Below the pieces are notes generated by a model. It saw only the letters and a list, made by a program, of their open reading frames with translations. It was not told where the DNA came from and ran no database searches. Position numbers and translations under genes: made by a program. From Owenia fusiformis (Eukaryota; Annelida; Polychaeta; Sabellida; Oweniidae), in the NCBI GenBank assembly GCA_903813345.2, contig CAIIXF020000007.1, forward strand, positions 15,670,714 through 15,734,713: DNA of 64,000 nucleotides. Direction: 5' to 3'. Positions 39,601 to 54,600 of this stretch are shown here, piece after piece; position 1 is the stretch's first letter; each line of letters opens with the position of its first letter.

Positions 39601-42600
39601 TACCTGATCCATCATACAAGATAGGCAACCTAGACCCTGGCAAAGATTATAGGTACAGGGTTTTTGCTGTCAATGAATTTGGCAAAAGCTCTCCTACTAT
39701 CGCTGTTACAAGGGAAGGACTCAGAGATCTTCGAGCAGCTGTTCCGCCAAGAGCTCCGGCAGAGGTGCCTTACTTTTCTGAACCACCAGAGGGCCTCACT
39801 CTTAATTGGTATCCATCTTCATATCCAACATATGCCAAACCATCTCCAATAACATACACAGTAGAAAGACAGGATCCACCTAGTCCAGATTGGTATAAGG
39901 TTGCTGGTGGAATCCCAGATACTTTCTTCAGGCTAACAGACCTGAATCCAGATAATGACTACAAATTCAGGATCCGTGCAGAGAATGAATTTGGAGTTAG
40001 TGAGCCTAGTCTCCCAGTGAAAAGACCCAAATTAAAACCACAAAAACCAGCTGAAGATATGCTTCCTGGACTTCCACCACTTGGCTTGAAAGAGAAACCA
40101 TGGTTGTCAGATATATCTGATAATGACTGTGTAATCAACTGGGCTCCATCTGGTCCAGCAGAAGGTTCCAGACCATCACCAATTCATTATGGAATTGATA
40201 TTATGGAACCAAATAGTAGTGATTGGACCCCATACAAACGAGGCTTAGATGGCCCATCATATAGAATAGGAGATCTGAATCCTGAAAAAGATTACCGATT
40301 CAGAGTGATACCTGAAAATGAATTTGGTCAAAGTGTACCCTCCTTGGGAGTGACTAAGGAAGGAGTGATGGACCTGTCAGTTGGTGTGCCACCAAGGTCA
40401 CCATTTGATGCACCAACTATATCTAATTCAACAGGCACTGATCTTACTCTGTCATGGTTCCCATCTAAGCTTTCACCAAATGCCAAGCCTTCGCCAATAT
40501 CTTATATAGTTGAAATGCAATCGCCTCCTGCTTTTACGTGGAATAAACTTGTTGGCGGACTCCCTGATACAACATATGATGTCCACAACTTGCTTCCAGA
40601 AGACAATTACCAGTTCAGAGTTAGAGCTGAAAACGAATATGGTCAGAGTGAACCTAGTTTACCGGTCAAGCGTGAGAAACCCAGGACCAAAACTGAATAT
40701 TTAGCTTTACTGCCACCATATGCACCCAGAGGTACACCTTATATCAGTGATGTAGGCAAATCTGATTGTGTTCTTAACTGGGAAGTCGCTCTCCCACAGG
40801 AAAACTCGAAACCATCTCCTATCACATATCACATTGAATCAAATACCCCACCAATGTCATCCTGGAAGAGGTTAAGATCTGACCTTCCTGACACCAAGTT
40901 TAGGATTAGCAATCTAGATCCCCATAAGGATTATCAGTTCAGAGTTAAGGCTGTGAATGATTTTGGTTCAAGTGAGCCAACACCTGCAGTCAAGAAAGAA
41001 GGAGTCAAAAGAGAAGAGCCAGATTTTGACCAGACAATTGCTGTTCCTCCTAGGGCTCCATTAGATGTTCCTTATATTACAAATTTAGCTGATACTTCAT
41101 TTACCCTGAACTGGAGCCCAGCTAGACTTGCACCGATGAGTAAACCATCACCAATAACATATAGCATAGAAGTACAGGATCCACCAAGCTTTGATTGGAA
41201 GAAAATATTTGATGGTATATCTGATACATGCTACAATATTGGTGATATTGACCCTAAAAAAGATTACAGATACAGAGTTAGGGCACATAATGAGTTTGGT
41301 GTCAGTGAGCCTACAATGGCTGCTAGACTAGATCGTAGGGAAAAAGAGGATGAGTATGCACTAACTGTCCCACCAAGGTCACCACCAGATACACCATTCT
41401 TCACTGACAAAACAGACACATCGGTAATATTGAACTGGTCTCCAGCAAAGCCAGCTGCATACGGGAAACCATCCCCCATCACATATATCATAGAATTTCA
41501 GGAACTACCTGATTTTGATTGGAAAAGATTGAAGGGTGGAATTAATGACACTTCTCATCCCATTAATAACTTAGATGCAGGAAGGGATTATAGATTCCGG
41601 GTTCGAGCCGAGAATGAGTTTGGAGTAAGTGAACCATCTACATCAGTCCACAGGGATAAAATTGAGAAAGATGAAGATAAGTTCATCACCGTACCACCAA
41701 AGGCTCCAAGTGATATCCCATACTTCACCAACAGGAAACCAGAATCACTTACCCTGAATTGGAACCCTGCAAGAATGCCTCCATACAGCAAACCATCTCC
41801 AATAACATATATAATTGAAGTACTTGAACCAACTGATATGGATTGGAGAAGAATTCATGAAGGCATCGATGGTATTTCATTCGACTTAGATGGACTTGAT
41901 CCAAATAAGGAATACAAGTATAGGATTCGAGCTCACAACGAATATGGCAACAGTGAGCCTAGTATGACAGTGAGAAGGGAGAAACCCAAGAGGGATGATG
42001 ACCACTTGATGGCCCTTCCACCCAGATCACCCCCTGATGCTCCTCATGTTATTAACCTCACCGATAACTCATTCACTCTCACATGGTCACCATCAGATGT
42101 ACCCACATATGGAAAGAAATCACCAATCACATACAGCGTTGAGTATCAGGAGCCACATGGTTACACATGGAAGAAATTGGTTGATGGGTTGTCTGATCCA
42201 ACATATGGTGTAAAGGACTTCAAGCCAGATTTGGGTGACTGGAAATATAGGGTTCGTGCTTCTAATGAGTATGGTACCAGTGAACCAACAAGACATGTTA
42301 CAGTTGGAGGAAAGAAAGAGAAGACAATTGAAGATCTCTATGGAAGAGGAGGTGAGCAGATTTTATTATGTGTATGTCATAATGTGATGATATATAAATT
42401 GAAATTTGTAAAATTATAGCATGTTTCTATTGTAGTTTTATTGATATGGTAACCTGAAATCTGTGTTGCATCATTGCATGTAAACAAAATTGATGTATCA
42501 CAAACCAGAAGCAAAATTGCTAATACCAGGTTACAATTCTATTCCAGCTCCTCCAAGAATGCCATCAGATGTTCCAAAGATTACAAATGCCACTCATAAG

Positions 42601-45600
42601 GGGCTGGCTCTTACATGGAAGAAGGCAAAACCAGCCACTCTTGGTAAACCAGGTCCCTGTACATACATAGTGGAATACCAAGAACCTCCCAGTGGAGATT
42701 GGAAGAGAAAACTTGAGGATATAAAGGAACTTACTGCTGATATTCCAGATCTAGATCCTAGCAAGGAATACAGGTAGGGGGCAAATACAAATCAAAATTA
42801 TTACTATTATTAAATTTTGGGTGAAATCATTCAATTGGAGATATAAATCGACAAGTAGGTTATATGGAGGAGTCAGCCTCAAATGTTGTGCAAACATTAT
42901 TTTTTGCACAAATTATGTCTTATATCATGATGAATTTGTTGTAATGGATGAATGTTAAACAATTTTAGGTTCCGAATCAGAGCGAAGAATGAGTATGGAG
43001 AAAGTGAACCTGGTAGATCAGCCTATAGAGACCGGCTATTGAAAGATACTGTGGACCACGCTCCTTTTGGAGGAAGACGTGGTTCATCCACATTTACTAG
43101 AGAAGGTATGTTTCACATATTGTTTATATTGTTCTATTGTTACGTTAAAAAGGTTACCCGATCCTCATCTAAAATACATGTAAATTACTTTCCTCCTGGG
43201 TTTATGGTTCTCCTCTATATGGACAATAATGGCCCTGAATGAGTATAATGATATGTTGTAAAGGTCATTATATGAAAATCAATGTAGGGGATCATATTTG
43301 GATTGGACCAGCATTACATTTACAATAGTATCTGTGGCCAGTGTCAACTAGCCTTGCATCAAATTTCTAAGGAGGGGAGGTTAAGGGATACCAAGATTGA
43401 TGCAAAAGGTTGAAGTATAGAAGTATCTCTTTAGTGTGTCATGGAATAATACTATCTGTGTTTCAGCTCCTCCATTGCCACCAACAGAAGCCCCTTATAT
43501 CTCTCAGAAAGCAGACAACAATGTGGTATTATGTTGGGGACCTGGAAAGCTTTCACCTTATTGCAAGCAAGTCCCTATTAAATATATTGTGGAGATGCAA
43601 ACTCTCCCTAGTGTGGAATGGAAACGGGTACAAGATGGTATCCCAGAATGCACAACTCAAGTGAATGACTTAGTGAAGGATAAGGACTACAAATTCAGAG
43701 TAAAATCTCAGAATGAGTTTGGTGAAAGCGAGCCTAGTAGGCCATGCTTTAGGGAAAGACAATGGGACATTGGGTTTGATAAACCAGACTCAGGGCTGGC
43801 TGTTCCCCCTAGTTTTGTGTACCAAGAGGAAGGAGATCTCACACAGTATGGAGTTGAGGGCTATACAGCAAAAGTCACATGTACAGTACATGCCTGGCCA
43901 CATCCTAGGTTAAAGTGGTTCCTGAATGGGGAGAAGATTGACCTTGGTGGACGTTACAGTGCATACTTGGATGATAAGGGTGTTTGTACACTGGAGTTTG
44001 ATCATATGTCATGGGATGATGTTGGAACCTACAAATGCTATGCTGAGAATGAGTATGGAGAGTCATCCTGGACTGTTAAATTTGAAATGGCAGGTAAAGA
44101 CCACATGTTGCTTATTGATTAGTCAACTTCACATATACCTTAACTTTGACATAGTTGCACTATTTTTCCTCAGTAGTAAAAGATTGATAGTTCAGATTTT
44201 ACAGTACATCTTATATATCACATATGACAGATATATTGCTTAAGCATACCCAACTGCTAAATATACCCAGGTTTGAAAGGAAAGGAAGGTTCACCAAATG
44301 TGAACATTTATAAACATCCTTTTGAATTCTACTTAGTTTGTATTATTTTTTGTAGATCCGCCGACATTCCTGGAGCCTCTAAAGAACCTGACCATCCCAC
44401 TATGGGGCAGTGGGAAACTAGAGTGTCGGGTAGATGGACTCCCCTACCCCAAACTCTCCTGGAACAAAGACTGGAGAACTCTCCCCGAGTCCCATAGAAT
44501 TAGGGTAAGTACCATTAATACAAGAAAAAATGGATCATACATATTATATTTCATTGCTGTATTTGGAATGTCTACTTTTTTAGAGGACACATATGAAAAT
44601 GAATCCAAGAAATACAGGAGGTAACATATGAAGTGTGCAAACTCACACAATCCCAATAAACCATATGAAGTACATTTATAATACAATTAATGCTCAAAAC
44701 AGAGTCACTACATGTGTCCCAACTTATATTCCACAGCCATAAACCATAAACAACTTAAATTCTCCAAAAGCAGGCTAATCAAGAAGCACATCAGAGGATT
44801 CTGTTGATATATTTGAAAATGAATATATATTATTTATTACAGGCTATCCATCTTTCAAATATTTCACAAGAAAGAGTAAGTTTAGAGTGGTGGTAACCTA
44901 TAGCTCTAGCTCAACCAGGTCTTTATTCAACGTCCCTCTTCTTTTGGAGGAGATTGTATTGCCTTAAATTGTCTCATATCCTCTCCGAGTCTCTTGTTGA
45001 CCATGCATTCTCAGATTCAAATAAATGTACTTTACATGTAGATATATTTCCTTTTGTATTCTCTCTCAAATGTACCAATATTCTCCCAAACAATGTTAAC
45101 CTGGAGTGTATTGCTGGCCTTTAATTCACATTTATATGTTAGATGTTTTACCAAGATTGAAACTGTGCAGATATGATGGTGTGTGATACTGATTTGACCC
45201 TGATATCTCTTTTGCAATCTATTCCCTTTAAAGTCACTTTCTTAATTTAAGCATGAAAAATCATATTTGGTTAGAAAGGATGTTATACATTTTGTCTGTC
45301 TATCTGTTATGTTGGATATCTCTCTTTTTGAATTAAATTGGTATATACCTCATGTCGTAAACTGAGCATAATGATCACCAGCCAATCAAAGAAAGGTTTT
45401 TTAAAACGTGAATTGAGGATAACATAAACTTAAAGGTCAAAACTCAAAATTATATTTCATCTCAAACTTGTATGAAAAGTCAAATTATAAGAATACTTAA
45501 ACACAGAGTTATCATTGTGTTAACTTTTTACATAATTTTTCAGATAAAACGGAAAGATAAAGACCACTGGGTGCTTAGCTTGGACAATGTTATTGGTCGG

Positions 45601-48600
45601 GACACTGGCTTGTATATATGTGTTGCTGAGAACATTGCAGGCAAAGTCCACTGTATCGCCAATGTCACCATAGATGGTAAGTAAATTAATACAGTAAAAC
45701 CTATCCTTGTGGAACAACTTTGGTACATCTCTACATCTAAAAAGTGTTCTACTCGGGAGGTGTTCATCTAACATTTAGTAAGTTGGTCTTGGAACTGTGA
45801 AGTGTTCCAGTAACAGAGTTGTTCCACTTATACAGGTGTTACACTTAACAGATTTCACTGTATCTCTATTTGTAAATTTCTGTTCCCCCATAAGAGGAAG
45901 CATTTGTAGAGGATTCTTTCACAATGAAATAGCCGGCTGGAATCAAAGTTAATATCTTTGAGGTGTTTAAGCTACATGTAGCTCCACCCATATCATAAAC
46001 AACACATTACTGATGCTTATTTGTATGATGTTCATACAGTAGTATGTGTTTCATCTCATATAGAAGAATCAGATGCAACATGTACTTCTTATATTTTTTC
46101 CAGAGAAGGCAACCTTCTTGAGTGATATTCAGTTCAAGCCTACAAAGGTTGAGGACTTTTACCACACTCTAGAGGAGATTGGCAGGTAAAGGGCTTAACT
46201 TCACTTACACTGTCAGATTAAGGGGCAACAGTTGAAAAACAGAAACACATATTATAATAATGCTCAACCATCTCTTGAATTTCCCAAATCTTTGGAAAAA
46301 TTAATCACTTCATTATCACTTGGTGATAGAGTAATCCACAATAGTTCAAGGAAAAATCTCGAATGAATATAAGTGAAAAACCTTTGTATATTTTAGGGTC
46401 AAGTTAGGATCATTTCAGGACAAAAATTGCTTTTAGAATATTAAATAACCATTTAATGAACAATGAATTATTTCCTTATAGGGGGCGTTATGGAATAGTG
46501 AGGCGTATGATAGAAAAGTCAACTGGTTGTGAATTCGCTGCAAAGTTCCTCAGAGCGAGAAATGAGAAAATGAAAGAAGAACTAAGACATGAAATGGAAA
46601 CATTGCGACTTTGTAAACATCGGAATATTGTAGATCTTGTGGATGCCTATGAAACTGAGAGGAGAATCGTCCTAGTTATGGAACTGTATCCTCATTGCAT
46701 GAACTGAAGCACTGAGTGACATTGCATGACCTTTGACCCTTTATCCCCATTGAGAGGAGAATCGTCCTAGTTATGGAACTGTATCCTCATTCCGTGAACT
46801 GAAGCACTAAGTGATATTGCATGACCTTTGACCCTTATTCCCCATTGGCTAGTCATAGTATGCAATCTCAGGATTTCCTGACTAGGTAGTCTAATTGGCT
46901 GGATCAAAGAAGAGACAAATTGAAATTAACTTTCCAAATATCTGTCACAATTTTAAAATTTTTGCTAAAAACATTCCAAGTCATGCCTGGCTTCTGACTT
47001 TATTTTTTTGGTTTTCCGAATCTTTAATAGACTCAATAAATTCAACATTCAATCAGGTATCTCAATCAGAGAAACATTAGCATTGCTCTTTGAAAAGATT
47101 GCTTCCAACATTTTATAGATATATTCTCTATTCTCTACTGTCACTTAAAAGAGTTTGGATGATTTGGAATGTTTGCAAAAAGAACCTAATTGCATGACTG
47201 TGACGAATACTGACACCAATGTGTTACAATGACACCACTGTGTGCTGCTACATCATACTCTCAAAGTTTCTACATGATTGTCCCCATTGCATGATACATG
47301 TACATGTCGTTATTGCATGAGCACTATTTTGTATTCAACTCAGGAAGGGTTTAAGTTAAATGAATCTCTATAAGTGGAACACCTCACACTCAAAAGTGGA
47401 ACATTTTAGATGTATCAAAGGTGTTCCACTTTGACAGGTTTACTGTATGATTTTCTTCTCTGCACCAATGTATGCGAGAAGGTGAACAATTAATATGAAG
47501 GTGAGCGATTCCACCAATGCTATATTCAGATAGATCATTTTGCAAAATACTATATCGTATACATATACGAAGGTATTTTTCTGATAACTTCTGCATTTTA
47601 CTTCTGCACTTTACTTCTGCACCACTACACGCTGTAGTCTACTCAGAAAGGCAACCCTTCTGCACTAACTTTACATTATACTCAGGGAATCACATATTGT
47701 GATAAAATTAGAATATTATTAACGTTTTTAATAAAAGTGCATGTAATAAATATTAATTTTATAATAAAACCTATGATTAGATTATTTCATTAAATAATGA
47801 GATTCCCCCATCATCTGACCCTCGTTATGATACGTGTGCTTCTAACATTTATCTGCATTTGAGTTTGTTTGTTTGTTTAGTATTGTGGAATGAAGAAATG
47901 ATTTACTCCGTGGTTGGCATGAAAACTGACAAGAGTGCAAAAATGTCTTCCTGCAATAAATGGAATCGTTATATCACCAAAAGTGGTATACCGCTGTCAC
48001 TATTGCAAACATTTGGTGATATTTTGACCCCATTATCCAAGAAGGCCCATTTTTATGTCACCACCACAAGTATTGTTACATTCTCCAACTTTTTTGTGAA
48101 AGAAGAAAGTCGTGGTTCACAAAATGTATGACTAGACATCTATCGTATATTGATATTCATCACATCTTTTTAGCTATTTTAAGAAAGGCATGTTCTTTGC
48201 AAGAATGGAGACGTAATGAATGATAATGTATAATAATGCCTACACTGGTACGATCAAACCTTTTTTAAAAAATTTATTGTTCTGAAAGTGTTCCCGGATT
48301 ACACAAAAACTGTGAACTTTGCAACCGATGTGTCCTCACCATGTCGTTCAAACACGAAATGTTATGACCTTGACAAGTGCCTAGAGTAAATGGTCCAGAA
48401 CTGGTTGACAAAGTCATAGCAGAAGATTCCTGGACAGAGAGTGAAGCAGCTTTCTTTGTGAGACAAATATTGGATGCAGTCCGACACATGCATTCTCACA
48501 ACGTCTTACATTTGGATTTAAAGGTGTGTTTTCGCGAATTTATGTTGCTTAGTTTTGCTTTAACAGCACACTTCACCTTTGGTGGTGATGTGCATGGTTG

Positions 48601-51600
48601 AGCTGGGGAGGGTCCAGAGATTTGATACAAGACTAAATGTTACGTTTAGACTTAAAGTGGTTTACGAATGCCTTCGCATAATGAGGCACCTTAGAATTAA
48701 AGATGGGATTCACTTATCTTTTTGATAAAAATCTTGCGTTTCAGAACGAACGCGCAGTTAGATACATATTAAAAACACTTCATTAAATCTCCAGGAGTCC
48801 AATATTCATGTTGATGAGATCAGTACATATAATATAAAGGAAAGGTTACAATAATGAAGTTGTTTATTAATGGTAAATTATTTGAATTGTGTCGTTGAAG
48901 AAAGGACATTCAATTTCTCTCTAAAATCCAATTTGTAGTCTTCAATCTGCGATGTCCATCCAACGGAAACGAATCTTCATAGTGACTTTAATTCAAATTC
49001 AACCCCATTTGATCACGGGAAGTCATCGTCTAATTTGGACAAGTCTCTAAACATCTGAGATCAGTCAACCGTCTAGGAACAAAATGATTAAGACGTTGAC
49101 CAAAATTATGTTTTATTATTATTAAAGAAAGTAAACGAAGACGTTCTTACTTGAAGAAAGACGTACTTATTTGCCTAGAACATATGCATGAATAGACATT
49201 TGACATAACAATTCGTGCCACGATTTTGTTGAAGCAAAAGTTGTAGTGTTTTTTCTTTCACTCTAAAGATGACAGTTATCATTTAAAATGTTTCGAGTGG
49301 AAACAATTTATCTGGTCTCATATAATAAAAGTTATTTCTTATGTTTTATATCACATTTCAATCCTGACCTAGAAATAATTTGATGTGTTCAGTTCAGCTA
49401 AGGTAACATTTGAATGTGTTTGATTAACAACATCTGATAATTGAAATTCTGAAAAGAGTACCAGTTATTTAATCTTCCAATTCTCCATCATATGTGGACA
49501 ATGGCCCCCGAACCATATAGGCCTGTTGATTAGTTTATCAATACCACAGTTGGATTTGGGATTACAACTGCACTGAATTTCTTCACATTAGTGTAAAGCC
49601 TATGTGAATAGGGTCTTTATGATTATTTACATATTTTGATTTGTGAAATATGTTCATTGGAACAAGAAAATACGAGATCGAGCGCCTTCCAGTCAATAGT
49701 TGTGTGCAACGGTTCGACATTAACAGGCATTGGATTTGTGATATTGCTACCATGATAAAACGCATCAAACGTTGGACATTCGAGATCAATTAAAGATATA
49801 CCATTGCTTGGGGCGAATTGAAAAGGGTATCAATGAGCGCAAGATGTGAATAAAAAACAAAAACAATAAAATGTGAATAAATCGTGATCAACAATCATTA
49901 CGAACTCTTCTTAACGGATGAAAGGAGTCAAATGCGTGCGTGGCTAAATAGATAAAAACTAAGTAGATTTTGTTTAACTACGTTGATGTTGATCCAACAT
50001 TATCCTACTTTCAGCTTGAAAATATTCATCTAGCTAACAACACCTCGGATGAAATAAAGGTGACTGACTTTGGATTTGCAAGACGGTACAACCCCAAGGT
50101 GCCATTGAAGTTCCATTACGGTACGCCAGAGTTTGCTGCCCCCGAGACAGTGAATGACGACTCCGTCTCCTACGCTACTGATGTATGGTCTGTTGGAGTA
50201 ATCGCATACATCTTGTAAGTAGCCCTTTTCTATCGTTGACTGGATTATCTCGATATATGATACAATTTGATTTATGGTTCACAATCAAAATCTCAAAGTA
50301 TGGGTCATAAAATAAAGTGGCACCAAAGACTGGAGAACGTAATATGTTGGAAACTATATTTTCGAAAGGTAGGTCAATGTGTCCGGCATACAACATTAAG
50401 CTTAGAAATTTATCTGTCTGTAGATTTGAAAAGGGAGACTCCTCCAAAAGTTTGCCGAATAACCTTTAAAATCAAAAAATTAATCAAGAAAAAACTGAGT
50501 GAGTTTTGAGGAAAAGGGTCTAACATGGAATGTTCTGATTAAGAATTATTATAAAACTACGTTTCTGAGAGTTCCTCTAAACTCATTTCAAGTCTTTGTT
50601 ACCCCTTTAATGGGCTGCATAGTGTTGTTGTTACATCTTGATGTTATCTTCATTGCACAACAACAACCAAACTTACCAGATATCTTTATTGCTATTTATC
50701 CAAATATCTCAACAAGCCTCTTCATGTCAATTTCGAGTATTGTCTACCCTCTGCAAGAGATCGACTACCGCTACCCACTTCAAATGAGAGATGATTCTTT
50801 CACCAGGCCGATTCTATTCCAAACCAGGCTATGTATATTGTCTAGTGGGAAGAGCACTTCATTATACGTATTTACTGCATATGGTTTTCTTTTCATAGCT
50901 TAAGACCCATCAAAGGCCATGAGCATTTTAAATCATTTGTAATTAGTAAGAGGGGTAGAGCGATTAGTCGTGGAGGATACAGGGTATGCATTATTCTAAA
51001 CATTGTCAGATTGTTCTATATTTCACTTTATTGTTTTCGTTGAAAGGATTTGAAATATGCTTTATTTTGATTTTTCTTGTATATTAACAGATTGAGTGGC
51101 TTGTCGCCATTTGGAGGTGCGTCCGATAAAGAAACACTCGAAAAGATCCAGAAAGTTGACTGGTCCTTTGACAGTGACGTGTTTGCTAACATATCAGACG
51201 AGGCTAAAGACTTTGTAACAAGAATCCTCCAACTCAACCCATTGTAAGTATTACTTTCATCATTAGTTGTTAATTATTACAATTTAAGATTTTCAACTTT
51301 TAAATCAATCACATCTGAATTATGATTATTCTCTGTTTCAATTATTTATTATTTCTTAATAACGCCGTAGATGTTACAAATGAAACCTAGGAAGGAATCT
51401 AGAATAATGAAATTGCAGATATTAAAACTAAAATGAAGAATAAAGGCATTAACGCCAGCACATGCAAAGTCTATATGACCATATCCCATTAGTGTTTATT
51501 AAATAATAAACTTTTACGCTAATAAGGTAGAATTAAAAAATTTGATGATTTGAACCCCTGTATTTAGGGACCGGATGAGCGTAGAAGAGTGTTTGATGCA

Positions 51601-54600
51601 CCCATTCATCCAGCTGGCAGAAAACAGAGGAGAGGGGCCCAAGATAAATCTAGATCGTTTGCACGTTCTGCACACCAGGAGCAGGTGGCTGGTATGTTGA
51701 GCCCCTTTAAATATTTTGAATCCTAAAATGACCTTAACCGATATAAGTCCCATTATCTTGCATCTATTCACATACTTATCAGCAGAATAGATATCATTAT
51801 TAATGTATTACAATACTGGATATATTATATTTCGGTATAAAAACAATGCGAAGATGTTATTGGCTTTATCTTTTCTGAAGTGTTATTTTTAAGTACTATA
51901 TTCAATAGCAGCATCTCTAGGTCCCTGTTGGTAGCCTAGTAGTTTATATAGAATTATAAGAAGCATTTGTATCAAAGGTAAGTAAAACATATTAATATAA
52001 TATTGTACATGGTCAATTACTTTTGCAAGGCCCATTGATCTTTAATTCTGATGTTAATCTTCCAGCGAGTTGCCGGACATGTGAAGAACGTTGTTCAGAT
52101 GAAACCTCTATCAGAGCTGATGGTTGATATCCCTATGTTCCAAGTGCCACAACTGCTCATACCAGAAATGGGTCTGGACTTTGAGGGCGAACGGCCTCCA
52201 CCGACCCCACTCAGAGAAGGCTCCCCATCCTCTACTGCTACGTTTGAGCACTCAATATTTAGTCCGCCCGGACTTATGAGCCCTCCAGGTTTGTTTAGCC
52301 CTCCCCCGAGTTTGCTCAGCCCAGGGGGAGCAGCCGGTGGATTGGCCCCAGGAGGCTGGGGTGAATATGCAAGTTCTGAAGGGGGTGCGAGTAGCCATAA
52401 GCTACGCGTAATGAGAGCTCCATCCCCAATGATCATTGGCTCTGATACCGTAACGTCGGGATCTGAGGATGATGTTGAACTACAAGATGAAGACAACTGG
52501 GCAGAATGGAGCACCATGTATCAACAAGGCCCTGACACATGTCTTCTACCGCTTGGTGATAAGAGTCTCCCTGTAAGACTCAGAGCTTATAAACGCAGCG
52601 ATGGTAAGCCACACCCTGAGCTGAATGTCCAAATACCGTCCATAGATTCACCGATCCTTGACTCAAGCGTCGACCGTGAGTACCAGATTGCGCAGAAAAC
52701 GCTCCAAGAACGCAGAACTCTCAAGGACGTTGATAAAGAAAACCTTCCGAAGGTTAAACTAAAGAAGGTAAAGAAGAAGAAGGTCACTGACAGAACTGTT
52801 GGTGGACAGATGAGAATGCTTGTAGAGGAGGACGATGACGAGGATGACACAATAAGGAGACGCTCGGCCAAGAGCACTCCACCTAAACGTAAACGCATGG
52901 GAGAAGGTACGAATCGCATGGCGTGTATCCCTGCATGTAGTATACTAGGCCTAGATAGAAATTTATGTGATTTGCATGAACATATTTGTCACGATTCCAA
53001 TAATTCAAACATCGATAGAAACAATAATGATTTATATTCTATTGCAACAATCAATTCATCTGACGTTCACTCAGTTAAATTTGAAAGAAAATTCATAAAA
53101 TCAGATGATGATATCTCTGGAATTGAAAGTGACGTAGTTACGAGCATAGTTATGGTTTATGGTGAAAACAATGTACAAATTGATAATATGTCTCCCCCTG
53201 ATGGAGAAGATGACCTTGCAATGGACAACACTTTAAGTGTTCCTGCCCTAAAGATAAGACGTAAATCATCACTGAGTGTGCCCAATGTGGCCACAATAAC
53301 TGAAGAAACTGACGAAAATGACAACCCGAAAGCACAAGACCCATCCCCGAAGAAGACGTCGTTGCCAAAGTTACTATCCGTTATGAAAACTGTGATTACG
53401 AATCACAAAATTGATAAAGAAGCAAAAGAACGTGAACTTAAACGTGAAGAGGCTAAGAAAGCAAGCAAAATCGCTGCTGAGAGCGTATTGATAAAAGATG
53501 GGGAAGTGGTGAGGAGGAAAATCAGTGGACGAAGTTACAACTTAGCACGTGCACATTCCATGTTTCATCTAGAACCCGTGTTCCATGATTCACGAGAACC
53601 ATTGGAATGTTTGATAAATAACTACACAGACAGGCGATTGAACTTGACACCATCACAGAAATTGTTGATGCAACACCCCTACATCACTAGTTTACTGTCC
53701 GGGTTTAGCAAAGGTGTCTGTGTTGTTTTGTTGGGTAGAGCTTTGTTTCTTTGCATCCCAGTGATTGTTGCACTATTCAGATTACTCTTTGATTGATTGT
53801 TTCTCCCAGAATTGAGTAAAGTTGTATCATTGCGCAGTAGCACTTTCAAAAAGCGCGATGACGATGCGCATCACTTTTAGAGTCTGTATGCATGATTTGT
53901 CCTTGCCCAATATGCTGCGGGCTGCGGGGATGACTGTTGAACAGGCGTCGTCCTCCATTGAATGAAACATTTCCTAAAAACTGGTGCGCACCAAAATACA
54001 ATGCACATCAAAATTGGTGCGTATCAAAAACACTGCGTCCGTTGAAGCTTCCAGTGGTGGAGATCGGGATGGAGAAAAATAAGTTTCTGAACATGTGAAC
54101 CTGTATGTGTATGTTTGCCATATATGTTTTGTCATACTGAAAATTAATAATTATGCTTGTAAAATAAACAAAATTGATTTAATGCATGTAACGACCATTT
54201 GTTAGAATACGTTTTGGAGTGGAATATCCATTCGCATGTCATACAATCCTATACTACTAATAGAACTATTCCTAACGTTCGAGTTACGATTAAACATCAT
54301 TTGAACGATCAATGTCCAAACCAAGTTCATTCCAACGACCAAGGTCCAAGTCAAGTGTATTCCTAACGGTAAAGGTCGCGTTTCTTTCCAACGATCAAGC
54401 TCCAAGTCAAGTTCATTCCTATCGGTCAAGGTCCAAGTCAAGTTCATTCCCGTCGATCAAGGTCCAAGTCAAGTTCATTCCAACGATCGTCCTAGTCAAG
54501 TTTTATTCATTACCATACCTGCCAACCTAAGACCAAAATTTTGCGGTAGATTTTTTCAAAATACCAAGTTCATTCCAACGACCAAGGTCCAAGTCAAGTG

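Larger units (their letters stand above)
46686..48384. other. intron 42
   Basis: The intron holds the duplicated donor segment, a degenerate MITE copy ending at 47445, and a fragment (48054-48100) matching the left end of the 27724-30143 element. No exon is seen. Confidence 0.7.

Noticed and set aside
46456-46707. Kinase 1 ending at the TGA after HCMN
   Set aside because: The frame simply reads past a donor. Splicing at 46685 restores VMELVNGPEL in phase with the next exon.
50499-50903. 134-codon open frame inside intron 44
   Set aside because: It has hydrophobic, low-complexity content and no family resemblance; kinase exons on both sides join in phase without it.
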